Assembly (NCBI GenBank): GCA_022627495.1
Contig: JAKEGJ010000020.1
Location: 1-49,095 of the forward strand
Direction: 5' to 3'
DNA from: Microcaldota archaeon
Lineage (GTDB): Archaea; Micrarchaeota; Micrarchaeia; Anstonellales; Bilamarchaeaceae
DNA length: 49,095 nt
Positions 8,263 to 15,981 of the stretch are shown one piece after another (within the stretch, counting starts at the first letter, position 1; the number at the start of each line of letters is the position of its first letter). The notes below the pieces were generated by a model. That model was not told the DNA's origin. It ran no database searches and worked only from the letters and a program-made list of their open reading frames with translations. A program made the translations under genes and the position numbers.

Positions 8263-9906
8263 CTATTCTACCGGCGCTTCTTCCGTGCCCTCGTCCGGAA
8301 GCGTCCCGCCCTGCCCGGGCTCCTGCGGCACCGAAGGCGCCTGCGGCCTGCCTTGCCGGTCCATGTTGAGGTGCTGCGTCGGCTGCGCCCGGCTGACTTT
8401 CAGGCGTTTTGAGACATAGCCCCGCTTTGTATACAGTATCGTGTGCTCGTTTTCGTCAGGGAACCGCCAGACCAGGGGCGTCGTGCCGAGGTATTCCCTC
8501 CGGCCTCCCCCCTTCACCTCGTAGACCGATGCCCCGGACGGGGTGCTGCTCATGGTCGCGAGGTACCCTTCCAGAGGCTGTGCGGAGCCGCCGGGCGCGG
8601 CGCTCTCCTGCGTCCGCGGCGCGCTTGGGACGCTATTGGCGCTTCTTGCGCGGACGTCGTGGATGTAGCGGTTTATCTCATCCCTGTAGCTGTATGCGGC
8701 GTATGCGGCCGAAGCGGCAAGGCTGAGGATGAACGTCCATTTGGCGAACCTGCCCAGCCCGCTTCGTTTCTCAATCCGCCGGGATGGCGCGTAAGTGTTG
8801 TCAGGGTCCTGCTCCTCATCCGGAATCCGGATTTGCGGCGGCACGGCGGCCTTCGGGGCGGAAGCGTCCTGGCGCTCCATCGACTTGAGTATGTCGCCGA
8901 GGAACATGTCGTCCGATTCCGGCTTTGCGCCCGATCCCGGCCTGCCTTTCCGGGCCGATGCAATCGCGGCCTTGAGTTCCGCGGCGCCCTGGAACCTGTC
9001 CTTCTCGTTCCGCGCCATCGCCTTCATTATGATTTCTTCGGCTTCCGGCGGTATGGCGGGATTAATCTCGCTGGGGCGCATGGGCTTCACGTTCAGCCTC
9101 ATGAAAAGCGACTCCGCGTCGTTTTCGCCCTTGAACGGCGGGACGCCTGTGAGCAGGCGGTACATGATGACGCCCATGGCGTAAATGTCCACGCGGTGGT
9201 CGTAGTCGCCCCTCTGCCCGCAGGCCTTCTCGGCCTGCTCCGGCGACATGTACGTTATCTTCCCCATCGCGAAGCCGGTCTTGGTGAGGCCGTCATCTTC
9301 GCCCCGGGTGAATTTGGCGAGCCCGAAATCCAGGACCTTGACCACCCTGCGGCCGCCGATATCGGCGAGGAATATGTTGTCTGGCGAAAGGTCGCGGTGT
9401 ATTATGCCGCTGCGGTGGGCCGCATCCACCCCGTCGCACACGTCCATCATGACCGGCGCCAGCCATTCCCACGACGGCCGGTGCTTCTTGGCCATGTCCT
9501 CGAGGTTCATGCCCTTGAGGTATTCCATCACGCAGAAGACCGTCTCCTTGTAGCTTCCCACGTCTATTATCCTGATGACGTTGGGATGGTCCACCATGGC
9601 CGCGGCGCGGGCCTCCCTGAAAAAGCGCTCTACAATCTTCTCGACGTCGTCATTGCTCTTCTTTATGAAATTCGGGGAGATTACCTTGACGACAATTGTG
9701 TTCTGGCCCTGGTCAAGGGCGGTATACACCTTTCCCATGCCTCCTGAATCGAGCGGCTCCTGGATGCTGTACCTGCCGGCCTTTCCGGTCATTACCGCGC
9801 CCACGAGCGGGTCGCTGCTGATGTCATTCTTCCGGGCGATGCGCTGACCGTGGTTCTCGACCCTGGTCGCCCCTGGCTTCTCCTGCCCTCCCCTAGCCTT
9901 CTCCAT
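8263..9906 (-). CDS. membrane-anchored Ser/Thr protein kinase with C-terminal PEGA domain
   Basis: The 547-residue product has the same architecture as its downstream neighbour: kinase domain about 46-320, linker, transmembrane helix about 389-407, PEGA domain about 448-512. Visible motifs are the glycine loop DSGGMGKVY (first glycine replaced by Asp), VVVK lysine K74, HRDLSPDN (170-177), DFG (193-195) and MSPEQ. The lysine that normally follows HRDL is Ser174, a substitution in the catalytic loop that may lower activity or alter specificity. It is first in a two-gene operon. Its promoter and leader resemble those of the third kinase at 31.8-34.0 kb. Confidence 0.95.
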   Translation of the reverse strand: MEKARGGQEKPGATRVENHGQRIARKNDISSDPLVGAVMTGKAGRYSIQEPLDSGGMGKVYTALDQGQNTIVVKVISPNFIKKSNDDVEKIVERFFREARAAAMVDHPNVIRIIDVGSYKETVFCVMEYLKGMNLEDMAKKHRPSWEWLAPVMMDVCDGVDAAHRSGIIHRDLSPDNIFLADIGGRRVVKVLDFGLAKFTRGEDDGLTKTGFAMGKITYMSPEQAEKACGQRGDYDHRVDIYAMGVIMYRLLTGVPPFKGENDAESLFMRLNVKPMRPSEINPAIPPEAEEIIMKAMARNEKDRFQGAAELKAAIASARKGRPGSGAKPESDDMFLGDILKSMERQDASAPKAAVPPQIRIPDEEQDPDNTYAPSRRIEKRSGLGRFAKWTFILSLAASAAYAAYSYRDEINRYIHDVRARSANSVPSAPRTQESAAPGGSAQPLEGYLATMSSTPSGASVYEVKGGGRREYLGTTPLVWRFPDENEHTILYTKRGYVSKRLKVSRAQPTQHLNMDRQGRPQAPSVPQEPGQGGTLPDEGTEEAPVE

Positions 9907-9940
9907 GTTGTAAATAATGTTTCAAAAAGATTATAAATAG
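9904..9940 (-). promoter_or_regulatory. promoter and start region of the kinase operon
   Basis: On the minus strand a TATA element (CTATTTATAATC, + positions 9929-9940) is followed by a short spacer and then ATTTACAACATG, where ATG is the kinase start. The TATA-to-ATG distance of about 27-30 bases fits a leaderless mRNA. A near copy of this arrangement precedes the kinase gene that starts at 34029. Confidence 0.6.
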
Positions 9941-9995
9941 GTCTGCCCGGCGGCCCATGCGATACGGTGGGCGTCCCGGGCCTGATTCGGGCCGC

Positions 9996-11702
9996 TCATT
10001 CCGAAGCCGCCGATGCGGGCGCCTGGCCCTTCCTTTCCGCCTCGAGGACCTTCTCAAGTATGGCCGCGTACGCGGGCCTCGTGATAAGGTATCCGAGCAG
10101 GGCGCCGAGCATGGTCGACATGGCGAAGCCGATTATCTCGACAAGGCCCGAAAACAGCAGCGGCACCATGGAGAATATCGCGACAATCGCGTTGGTCCTG
10201 ATTATGCCGAATGCGAGCTCGACCTTCTCGTGCGCGGTGTGCTCGTCCTTCTTCAGCGTCTCGTCCGTGATGACAATCTGGGCGTCGACTCCGACTCCTA
10301 TTGCGGCAATGATGCCTGCCATGGCCGCGAGGTCTATCGTGAACGAGCCGAGTATCGAAAGCAGCACCACCAGCTCCGCGAGGCTGATTAGCACAATCGG
10401 CGCGGTCGCCCTTATGTTGCGGTAGCGGATGCCTATCAGAATGGATATTATGATGAGCGAGCTGGCAATCGCAATCAGGCTGAGTTTCAGGAACTCGCTT
10501 CCGAGGGCCGCAGGGAGCGTTGTCCTTGAGCCCAGCGATATCTGCACCGGAAGCGCGCCGCCTTTGAGGATGGACTCGATGCTTTTCACCCGCGCGGTCG
10601 CCTCCTGCGCCTTCGTCTTGGCGTCGCTCGCGTTTACGCTTCCCGTGACGATGTAATTATAGTTCGGCACCCCGGTCGTTATCTGCCCGCCAAGTAGGGG
10701 CGCGGTAAGGAGGCCTGCGGCTTCGAGCTTGTTGACGATGAGCACGCCGCTTCGCGTGCGGCCGAACTCGACAGCCATCCTGCTCTCGTTAAGGCTGACC
10801 ACCGTGAAGCCCATTCCGGCAAGGCTGTCCTTGAAAGACTGCGGAGCGTTCTCCGAAACCAGCGCCTTGGTCCTGTTGGTCCTGGGCGTCAGGTTGGCCG
10901 GCATGTCCTCCAGCAGATAAACGGAGATGTTCCTGTCCCCGTCAAGGGAAAGCATCTGGCTGAGGGCGCGGATGGATTCCTTTTCGCCCGAGTCGGGATA
11001 GAAATATTTTTTCAGCATGTCGCGCTGGTAGAACAGCACTGCGTCATCCGGCCGGTCGAGAAACATGTATATCGGGTAATCGGCCTTGTTCTTGGCCGCC
11101 TGCGCGAACATCTCGGCGCCTTCGCGGTCGACCGAGAACGCGACGCCCCAGTCCGCTCCCTGGCGGACCAGCTCGCTTGAGCCGAGCGGCCTTATCGATG
11201 TGCGGAATATATGGTCGCCGCTTACGGCGACTTTCCCGTCCACGACGCCCAGATAGACGCCCTGCTGGGAAAGCGTCTTCTCGATGAAGTCGATTGTAGC
11301 CTCGTCCGTGCTGGCGATTTCGACATTCACAAGCGAGTTGCCCACCGCGCGCGCCTTGACCTCCTTGAGGCCCAGCGTGCTCGCCCTGCTCTTGATGGTC
11401 TGCACAAGCTCGTTCATGGTGGTCGAATCGACCGAGTGCTCGAGGACGACCGGTATCCTGGTTCCGCCCACGAAATCGATGCCGAAATTCATGTTATGGA
11501 CGGCGATATTCAGGAGCGCCAGCAGTACCAGCATTATTATGCTGCCCAGCTTGATGTGCGGCTCCTTCCACATGACAGACACGAAGCCGAAGAACAGGAG
11601 GGCGACCATCAGCAGCCAGCCCGCCACCGCGGCTATCGCGGCCGCGAATATCAGGAACATGCAAAACAGGAATATGAATCTCTTGTCCTTGTAGAATTCC
11701 AT
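9996..11702 (-). CDS. secD: protein translocase subunit SecD
   Basis: SecD with SecF forms the RND-family complex that assists Sec-dependent export from the outer face of the membrane. The 568-residue protein has two hydrophobic N-terminal segments (about 8-45), a further helix before the family motif NFGIDFVGGTRI (about 70-82), a large external domain, and a C-terminal block of helices with GVGVDAQIVITDE. An extra N-terminal transmembrane segment makes it longer than many archaeal SecD proteins. The stop of secF overlaps its start (TGATG), so translation is coupled. The C-terminus is a short Ala-rich tail. Confidence 0.95.
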   Translation of the reverse strand: MEFYKDKRFIFLFCMFLIFAAAIAAVAGWLLMVALLFFGFVSVMWKEPHIKLGSIIMLVLLALLNIAVHNMNFGIDFVGGTRIPVVLEHSVDSTTMNELVQTIKSRASTLGLKEVKARAVGNSLVNVEIASTDEATIDFIEKTLSQQGVYLGVVDGKVAVSGDHIFRTSIRPLGSSELVRQGADWGVAFSVDREGAEMFAQAAKNKADYPIYMFLDRPDDAVLFYQRDMLKKYFYPDSGEKESIRALSQMLSLDGDRNISVYLLEDMPANLTPRTNRTKALVSENAPQSFKDSLAGMGFTVVSLNESRMAVEFGRTRSGVLIVNKLEAAGLLTAPLLGGQITTGVPNYNYIVTGSVNASDAKTKAQEATARVKSIESILKGGALPVQISLGSRTTLPAALGSEFLKLSLIAIASSLIIISILIGIRYRNIRATAPIVLISLAELVVLLSILGSFTIDLAAMAGIIAAIGVGVDAQIVITDETLKKDEHTAHEKVELAFGIIRTNAIVAIFSMVPLLFSGLVEIIGFAMSTMLGALLGYLITRPAYAAILEKVLEAERKGQAPASAASE

Positions 11703-12820
11703 CAGGCCCGCCTCCTCTTCTCTTCCACGTGGTGGAGTATCAAGACGCCGTTGATGCCCCAGGTGGCAAGCATGTCGCCGACTAGGCCTGCAAGCGCCAC
11801 GGCCGATATCTCATAATACGTAGGTATGTGGGTCACCGCGGCCAGGATGAAAAGCGCCCCGAACGCAATTATGGCCATCACGCTCATCGTGAGGCCTGTC
11901 TTCATCGCGTCGAACGCGTTTTCCCGCGGGTCTCCCTTCCGCTTGAGCAGCCTCGTCGTAAGCAGGATGTCCGTGTCGAGCGAGAAGCCGAGCAGCATCA
12001 GAAGCGCGGCGAAAGAAGCCAGCGTCAGAGGTATGCCGAAGAAGCCCATGGCCCCGAGGGCCATGACAATGTCGGCCAATGCGCCGGTAAGCACCGCGAC
12101 GCTCGGCATCACGTCCCTGAAGAACGCGAACACCAGTATGAAGCTCAGGATGATGGCCAGCATGACCACGTTGGTGGCCACTTCGATGAAGTGCGACGAT
12201 AGGGCCGGGCTCACAGTCTGCACCGAAATCGAGTCGTAATTCACGGCCTCGTCTATCGGCCCGGATATGGAATTCTGGTACGACGCGTACACCGCGGTGT
12301 ACGCTTCGCCGAACCTTTTCTGCAAATCGTTCGTCCCGCTTATGTTCAGGCCCGAGCGGCGTATGTGTGCGAGCTCAAAAAGCTGGTCGGCGACCGCATC
12401 CAGTTCGGCCTTCTTGGCCATATACGCGCCGCTGTTGCTGCTGTTCTCAAGGGCCGCCACTTCAAGCGAGGCGACCTCGGGGAGCATGGCGTTGAATTCC
12501 TCCTTGAGGGCGTCGGCCCTGATCAGGTCCTCGCTCTGGGGCACCTCTATCTCTGCCCGGTATCCCACCGCCGTGTCGAAAACGCGCACCGTCGCATCCA
12601 GGCCTTCGCCTTCCAGCCTGGCCTGCAAGTCGGCGGCGTCCGCCTTCTCGGAAAGTGAGACAGTTATCACAGTGCCTCCCTGGAAATCCACGCCCATCTT
12701 TATCGACGGGATGAAGAAGAGGGAGATGGCGATTGCGAGAAGCGGCGCGGCCGCAAGCAGCCGGTAGTCTCCCCTATAGATATTAGGCAACATGAGAATC
12801 GTGGATTGAGATTGCATCAT
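11702..12820 (-). CDS. secF: protein translocase subunit SecF
   Basis: The 372-residue partner of SecD carries the motif IKMGVDFQGGTVI after the first transmembrane helix and the C-terminal RND signature GFSLDTDILLTTRLLKRKG. The external region between helices 1 and 2 (about 45-215) is longer than in typical SecF and is predicted helical around 130-190. The first ATG at 12820 is given, but an internal ATG at 12793 (MLPNIYRGDYR) is also reasonable. It lies upstream of secD in one operon. Abundant exported proteins in this window make an active Sec accessory complex sensible. Confidence 0.94.
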   Translation of the reverse strand: MMQSQSTILMLPNIYRGDYRLLAAAPLLAIAISLFFIPSIKMGVDFQGGTVITVSLSEKADAADLQARLEGEGLDATVRVFDTAVGYRAEIEVPQSEDLIRADALKEEFNAMLPEVASLEVAALENSSNSGAYMAKKAELDAVADQLFELAHIRRSGLNISGTNDLQKRFGEAYTAVYASYQNSISGPIDEAVNYDSISVQTVSPALSSHFIEVATNVVMLAIILSFILVFAFFRDVMPSVAVLTGALADIVMALGAMGFFGIPLTLASFAALLMLLGFSLDTDILLTTRLLKRKGDPRENAFDAMKTGLTMSVMAIIAFGALFILAAVTHIPTYYEISAVALAGLVGDMLATWGINGVLILHHVEEKRRRA

Positions 12821-12952
12821 AACGCATAAAAGTCTTGCTTTCTTCGGCAGGCCCTTTTTCCTCCCCGAACCATCCGGGTACTCTGTCGGTCAATATCTTT
12901 ATTTGCCTATTAATAATAACATAATCGCTTCCGCGGCAGGCCGCGCCCACCC

Positions 12953-12990
12953 GCCGTATTATAAATACGCATACACAATTATATAGCTCA
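12953..12990. promoter_or_regulatory. AT-rich promoter region upstream of the first PP2C gene
   Basis: Between secF (minus) and the phosphatase gene (plus) lie 205 bases with AT-rich stretches. TATTATAAATAC (12957-12968) and AATTATATAG (12976-12985) are TATA-like; the second would start a transcript with a short leader before the ATG at 13026. ATTAATAATAAC near 12910 may serve the minus strand. The exact start points cannot be fixed by eye. Confidence 0.4.
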
Positions 12991-13025
12991 CACAACAAAG
13001 CAGAACGCACCGGCTGGTAGCCCCG

Positions 13026-14825
13026 ATGTCACGTTTATCCCGTAAAATCCGGAACGACCGATACTTGCTTGCGGGCACTGTGGCGGGGCGGCAGGGCATC
13101 TTCTTCGACAGCAACGCGCTCCCGGCCCCTCTTTTCGAGCGGCTCGGCGCCCCCCAAATCCCGCAGGATTCCCGCAAGAAGCGCCTTTCAGAGCAGGCCG
13201 GGGAGCCGGGGACTGCATCGCTTTGCGCCCGGGCGAAAAGGATCATACTCAGGATACTCCAGAAGTCCGGCGACTGCGGAAGGGCCGAGCTTCGGGAGTT
13301 TTTGGAGATGCACCCCGGCGTGCGCTCCCTCCGATTCAGGAACTACGAAAGCTCGCTCGTTACGGACGGCAACTGGAAGCAGGCACTTGGAAACCTCGTG
13401 TCGCAGGGGAAGCGCCTTCCCTCCGGCTTCGAGCGCGCCGACTTGATTGCGGACGAGATAAACGCGATACGGACGCAGTTCGGCAGCATATGCTTCGACC
13501 TTAACATCGAGCCCCCCACCCAGGGCGAAATGGTCGAGGCGCTGATGCGGCCCGGGGAGCTTGCGCGTTCGCAGGCCGCGTTCTTCCGCAAGGCGGCCGC
13601 CGAAGACGGCGTCCTTCAGAAGGAGCTCGATGATTTCAAATCATGGGCCTCTGGGCTATCGCCCGAAGATTTGCGGCATGCCTGGCGCAGGATGGCCCCG
13701 AACCTGGCGACTGTGGCATCGCTTGCACATGCGCTGCGCTTCCGCCGCGCACCTGCCGGGGCATTTTCGGACGACGAATCCCACCTGCTCCACAAGTTGC
13801 TGGGCAAGCCTGAATTTGACGCGGGCGGCCTCCGCAGCCTCGAATCCGCGTTCTCCAACGACGTCTGCCTCTGCGGCGATTTGGTCCAGACTATCTTCAA
13901 GATTATCGGGGAACCGGAGGACGCCGTTCTGGAGGCCGCGCGGGCTTCGATGGAATTCGACACCCTCCTGGACTTTTCAAGGATTCCGCGCGAGCACGTG
14001 CTTGCACGGATTTCAAAATCCCCGGGGTTCACGAAGAAGCATTCCGGAACCGGAGCGGAACACCCGGACAATGACGACGCGCTCACATCCCTCTCGATGA
14101 TGATTCGGCATTCCGGCGGGACGAGGTTTGTTGACCTGGACGTCGTCTTCGACGGCGTTAGCGGGCACGGGGGCGCAAGCATCGCAAGCCGCATCGCCAA
14201 GGATGTTTTTGAAATCGCGGCGCTCGCAGGCTGGGTCCGCTCGCCCGAGGACGTGCGCTTCGCCGCGCTCATGGCCGACTTCGCAATCGACATCGAAAAG
14301 GAGCGCCTGAGGATTCTCGCCCAGTCCGCATCCGGCACGGACAAGGAGCGCCTGGAGGGGATGCAGAACATGGGCACCACATTCGCCGCGTCCTATATCG
14401 AAGGGAACCGGTTCTACGGAATACACTGCGGCGACAGCGACTATCTGGTCGTCAGGGACGGAGCCGTAGTTTCCAGGAGCAATCCCCACGGGATAGGCAA
14501 CACCATCTGGGCCGGGCTCGGAATCGGAACCCGGTCAATCGACATCAACAACAAGGACTCCGGTTTCGAGGCGGCAGAACTGCGGGAAGGGGATGCCGTC
14601 CTGACGCTGACAGACGGCGTCGGCGACGTGATGTGCGACCATGAATACGGCCCCCTGGCCGCCAGGAACAAGGGGAATTCGCTCAGCCTGACCGCGGAAA
14701 TCATGGGCAGCGCCGATTCGCGGAAGGACCCCTCATCGCTCTACAAGCCCGCATGCGGCTGCTTGGAGAAAAGCGGGAAGGACGATGACATGACGCTGAT
14801 TGCGCGTTATGTCAAGCCCCAGTAG
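13026..14825 (+). CDS. PP2C-family protein phosphatase with novel N-terminal half
   Basis: The last about 250 of 599 residues form a PP2C metal-dependent Ser/Thr phosphatase domain: DNDDAL (metal site, NED-like), VVFDGVSGHGG (the DGMGGH equivalent), MGTTFAASYI, FYGIHCGDSDYLVV, VLTLTDGVGDVM and the final KDDDMTLIARY. The metal-binding aspartates are retained, so activity is plausible. Residues 1-340 match no family I know; they are mixed helical and soluble, with no signal peptide or transmembrane segment. The neighbouring larger PP2C has the same domain style (both have a WIREPEDVR or WVRSPEDVR segment after the DG motif), so the two are paralogues. Expected role: reversing phosphorylation by the PEGA kinases. 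Confidence 0.88.
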   Translation: MSRLSRKIRNDRYLLAGTVAGRQGIFFDSNALPAPLFERLGAPQIPQDSRKKRLSEQAGEPGTASLCARAKRIILRILQKSGDCGRAELREFLEMHPGVRSLRFRNYESSLVTDGNWKQALGNLVSQGKRLPSGFERADLIADEINAIRTQFGSICFDLNIEPPTQGEMVEALMRPGELARSQAAFFRKAAAEDGVLQKELDDFKSWASGLSPEDLRHAWRRMAPNLATVASLAHALRFRRAPAGAFSDDESHLLHKLLGKPEFDAGGLRSLESAFSNDVCLCGDLVQTIFKIIGEPEDAVLEAARASMEFDTLLDFSRIPREHVLARISKSPGFTKKHSGTGAEHPDNDDALTSLSMMIRHSGGTRFVDLDVVFDGVSGHGGASIASRIAKDVFEIAALAGWVRSPEDVRFAALMADFAIDIEKERLRILAQSASGTDKERLEGMQNMGTTFAASYIEGNRFYGIHCGDSDYLVVRDGAVVSRSNPHGIGNTIWAGLGIGTRSIDINNKDSGFEAAELREGDAVLTLTDGVGDVMCDHEYGPLAARNKGNSLSLTAEIMGSADSRKDPSSLYKPACGCLEKSGKDDDMTLIARYVKPQ

Positions 14826-14884
14826 GGCGGCCCCTGCATGCGATTATGGAAAAACTGAATTGTTTTTGACCTGCTGGCCAAAAC

Positions 14885-14945
14885 AGTCCAATTTCCGCGA
14901 GTCACGACTCAAGACTGGAAACTGGGAACAAGTGGAAATTGGACT
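14885..14945. repeat. 12-bp perfect inverted repeat overlapping the tRNA-Ala 3' end
   Basis: AGTCCAATTTCC at 14885-14896 is exactly reversed and complemented as GGAAATTGGACT at 14934-14945. The second arm includes the last bases of the tRNA acceptor strand on the minus strand, so the tRNA 3' end can fold into a downstream hairpin. A second small imperfect palindrome (GAGTC, AC, GACTC) lies between the arms. Confidence 0.7.
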
Positions 14946-15117
14946 CGGGGGGATCTGCGTCCGCCGTTTAACGGCCCGTTTTGGGCCGCCTTTTCCTAAA
15001 AGGCGGAACTCGCACCCCCGGCCTCTCCGAATCTCGGAACTTTTCAGTAAGTTTTTGTGAAACTTTTTCCTAAAAAGTTTCTGCGAACGGAGCGCTCTGC
15101 TGCTGAGCTACGAGCCC
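14940..15117 (-). tRNA. tRNA-Ala (anticodon CGC) with two BHB introns
   Basis: On the minus strand the gene starts GGGCTCG-TA-GCTC and ends CGAGTCC-A, forming a 7-bp acceptor stem with the alanine identity pair G3-U70. Intron 1 (15031-15081, 51 nt) is at 37/38: stem CTCCG/CGGAG, central helix TTCG/CGAG, bulges CAG and ATT; splicing gives loop TTCGCAT with anticodon CGC. Intron 2 (14954-15008, 55 nt) is in the T loop at 59/60: stem GGGGG/CCCCC, central helix TGCG/CGCA, bulges AGT and GAT, inner stem TCCGCC/GGCGGA. Exons are 15082-15117, 15009-15030 and 14940-14953, together 72 nt. The D loop is short and G18 and T55 are replaced by A and G. CCA is not encoded. Confidence 0.9.
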
Positions 15118-15141
15118 AAGTGGAAGTTACTTGCTACCAAA

Positions 15142-15152
15142 GCCTAATAAAT
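15142..15152. promoter_or_regulatory. shared TATA box between tRNA-Ala and the VIT-type gene
   Basis: CTAATAAATC reads as a TATA box on both strands. Its centre is about 30 bases from the tRNA 5' end (15117, minus) and about 27 from the GTG start at 15174 (plus), so one element could direct both divergent transcripts. Confidence 0.5.
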
Positions 15153-15173
15153 CTGTTTTCAGAACCCTTTTGT

Positions 15174-15890
15174 GTGCCAAGACTGAAAAACCACCCGCAC
15201 CTGGAGGGGCATACGGCATCCCGCGGGCTTCTTCTTCGAAACATAATCCTCGGCGGCCAGGACGGGATTGTGAACGTGCTCGGCATCGTGCTCGGCGTCG
15301 CAACTGCGACGAACTCCAACGGAATCGTCCTCCTCGCGGGCCTGGCGGCCACATTCGCCGAAAGCATCAGCATGGCCGCGGTCGCATTCACATCAACGCG
15401 TGCCGAAGAGGAGCATTACCAGGCGGAAGTGAAGCGGGAACTGGAAGAGATGGACAGAATCCCGGACATGGAACGGAAGGAAATCGAGGAGATTTACCGT
15501 GCGAAAGGGTTCTCGGGAAAGCTTCTTGGCCAGGTTGTGGACAAGATAACTTCAAACCGGAAAATTTGGCTCGAGACCATGATGCAGGAGGAGCTGGGGC
15601 TGGAAAACCCCTCGGAATCGATGTCTTCATTCTGGCAGGGCGTGCTTGTCGGCCTGAGCGCGGTGGTCGGCTCCCTGGTTCCGGTAGCGCCCTTTTTCTT
15701 CCTCCCAATATCTGCGGCAATCCCGGTCTCCCTGGCAGCGTCATTGGCCCTGCTTTTCGCCGTGGGCGCAGGAAAGAGCCAGTTCACTTCCGGCAGATGG
15801 CTCTACGGGGGAATCGAGCTCATGATAATCGGAGGGGCCGCGGCCCTCGTTGGATATCTGGTGGGCGTCGTCTTCCAGGTCCCGGTCTGA
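15174..15890 (+). CDS. VIT1/CCC1-family divalent metal (Fe/Mn) transporter
   Basis: The 238-residue protein contains the family hallmark RNIILGGQDGIVNVLGIVLG in the first helix, a second helix ending AESISMAAVAFTSTRAEEEHY, a cytoplasmic acidic helical domain (about 80-150, rich in Glu with EELGLENP) that binds metal in this family, and three C-terminal helices. It likely exports or stores iron or manganese across the membrane. The GTG at 15174 is chosen because a TATA box lies 27 bases upstream and the family start (charged residues then SRG) fits; a longer frame from 15057 would run antisense over tRNA-Ala intron 1 and its anticodon arm. Confidence 0.9.
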   Translation: MPRLKNHPHLEGHTASRGLLLRNIILGGQDGIVNVLGIVLGVATATNSNGIVLLAGLAATFAESISMAAVAFTSTRAEEEHYQAEVKRELEEMDRIPDMERKEIEEIYRAKGFSGKLLGQVVDKITSNRKIWLETMMQEELGLENPSESMSSFWQGVLVGLSAVVGSLVPVAPFFFLPISAAIPVSLAASLALLFAVGAGKSQFTSGRWLYGGIELMIIGGAAALVGYLVGVVFQVPV

Positions 15891-15907
15891 TTGGGCGCGA
15901 ACTCGCT

Positions 15908-15917
15908 TATATAAATC
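15908..15917 (+). promoter_or_regulatory. TATA box upstream of the giant PP2C gene
   Basis: TTATATAAATC lies just after the VIT-type gene. Transcription would begin near 15935, leaving an untranslated leader of about 45 bases before the ATG at 15982, in which no clear ribosome binding site is seen. Confidence 0.5.
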
Positions 15918-15981
15918 TTTTTGCCTAATTATCTCCAGCTCCCATCATCACAAAAATCAACTGAAAAAGACACGTGTCGCG

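Noticed and set aside
7104-8369. Long plus-strand frame of 421 codons opposite the first kinase
   Set aside because: It mirrors the kinase coding sequence, shows atypical composition with many His and Arg, and has no start signal; a shadow frame.
8443-9747. Long plus-strand frame of 434 codons opposite the second kinase
   Set aside because: Same reason: it is the antisense of a well-supported kinase gene.
15057-15173. N-terminal extension of the VIT-type transporter
   Set aside because: The extension is the antisense of tRNA-Ala intron 1 and anticodon arm and lacks family similarity; the GTG at 15174 has a TATA box at leaderless distance.
15850-15981. Upstream start for the giant PP2C gene
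   Set aside because: It would overlap the VIT-type gene end and include the TATA box in coding sequence; residues there are unlike the rest of the protein.
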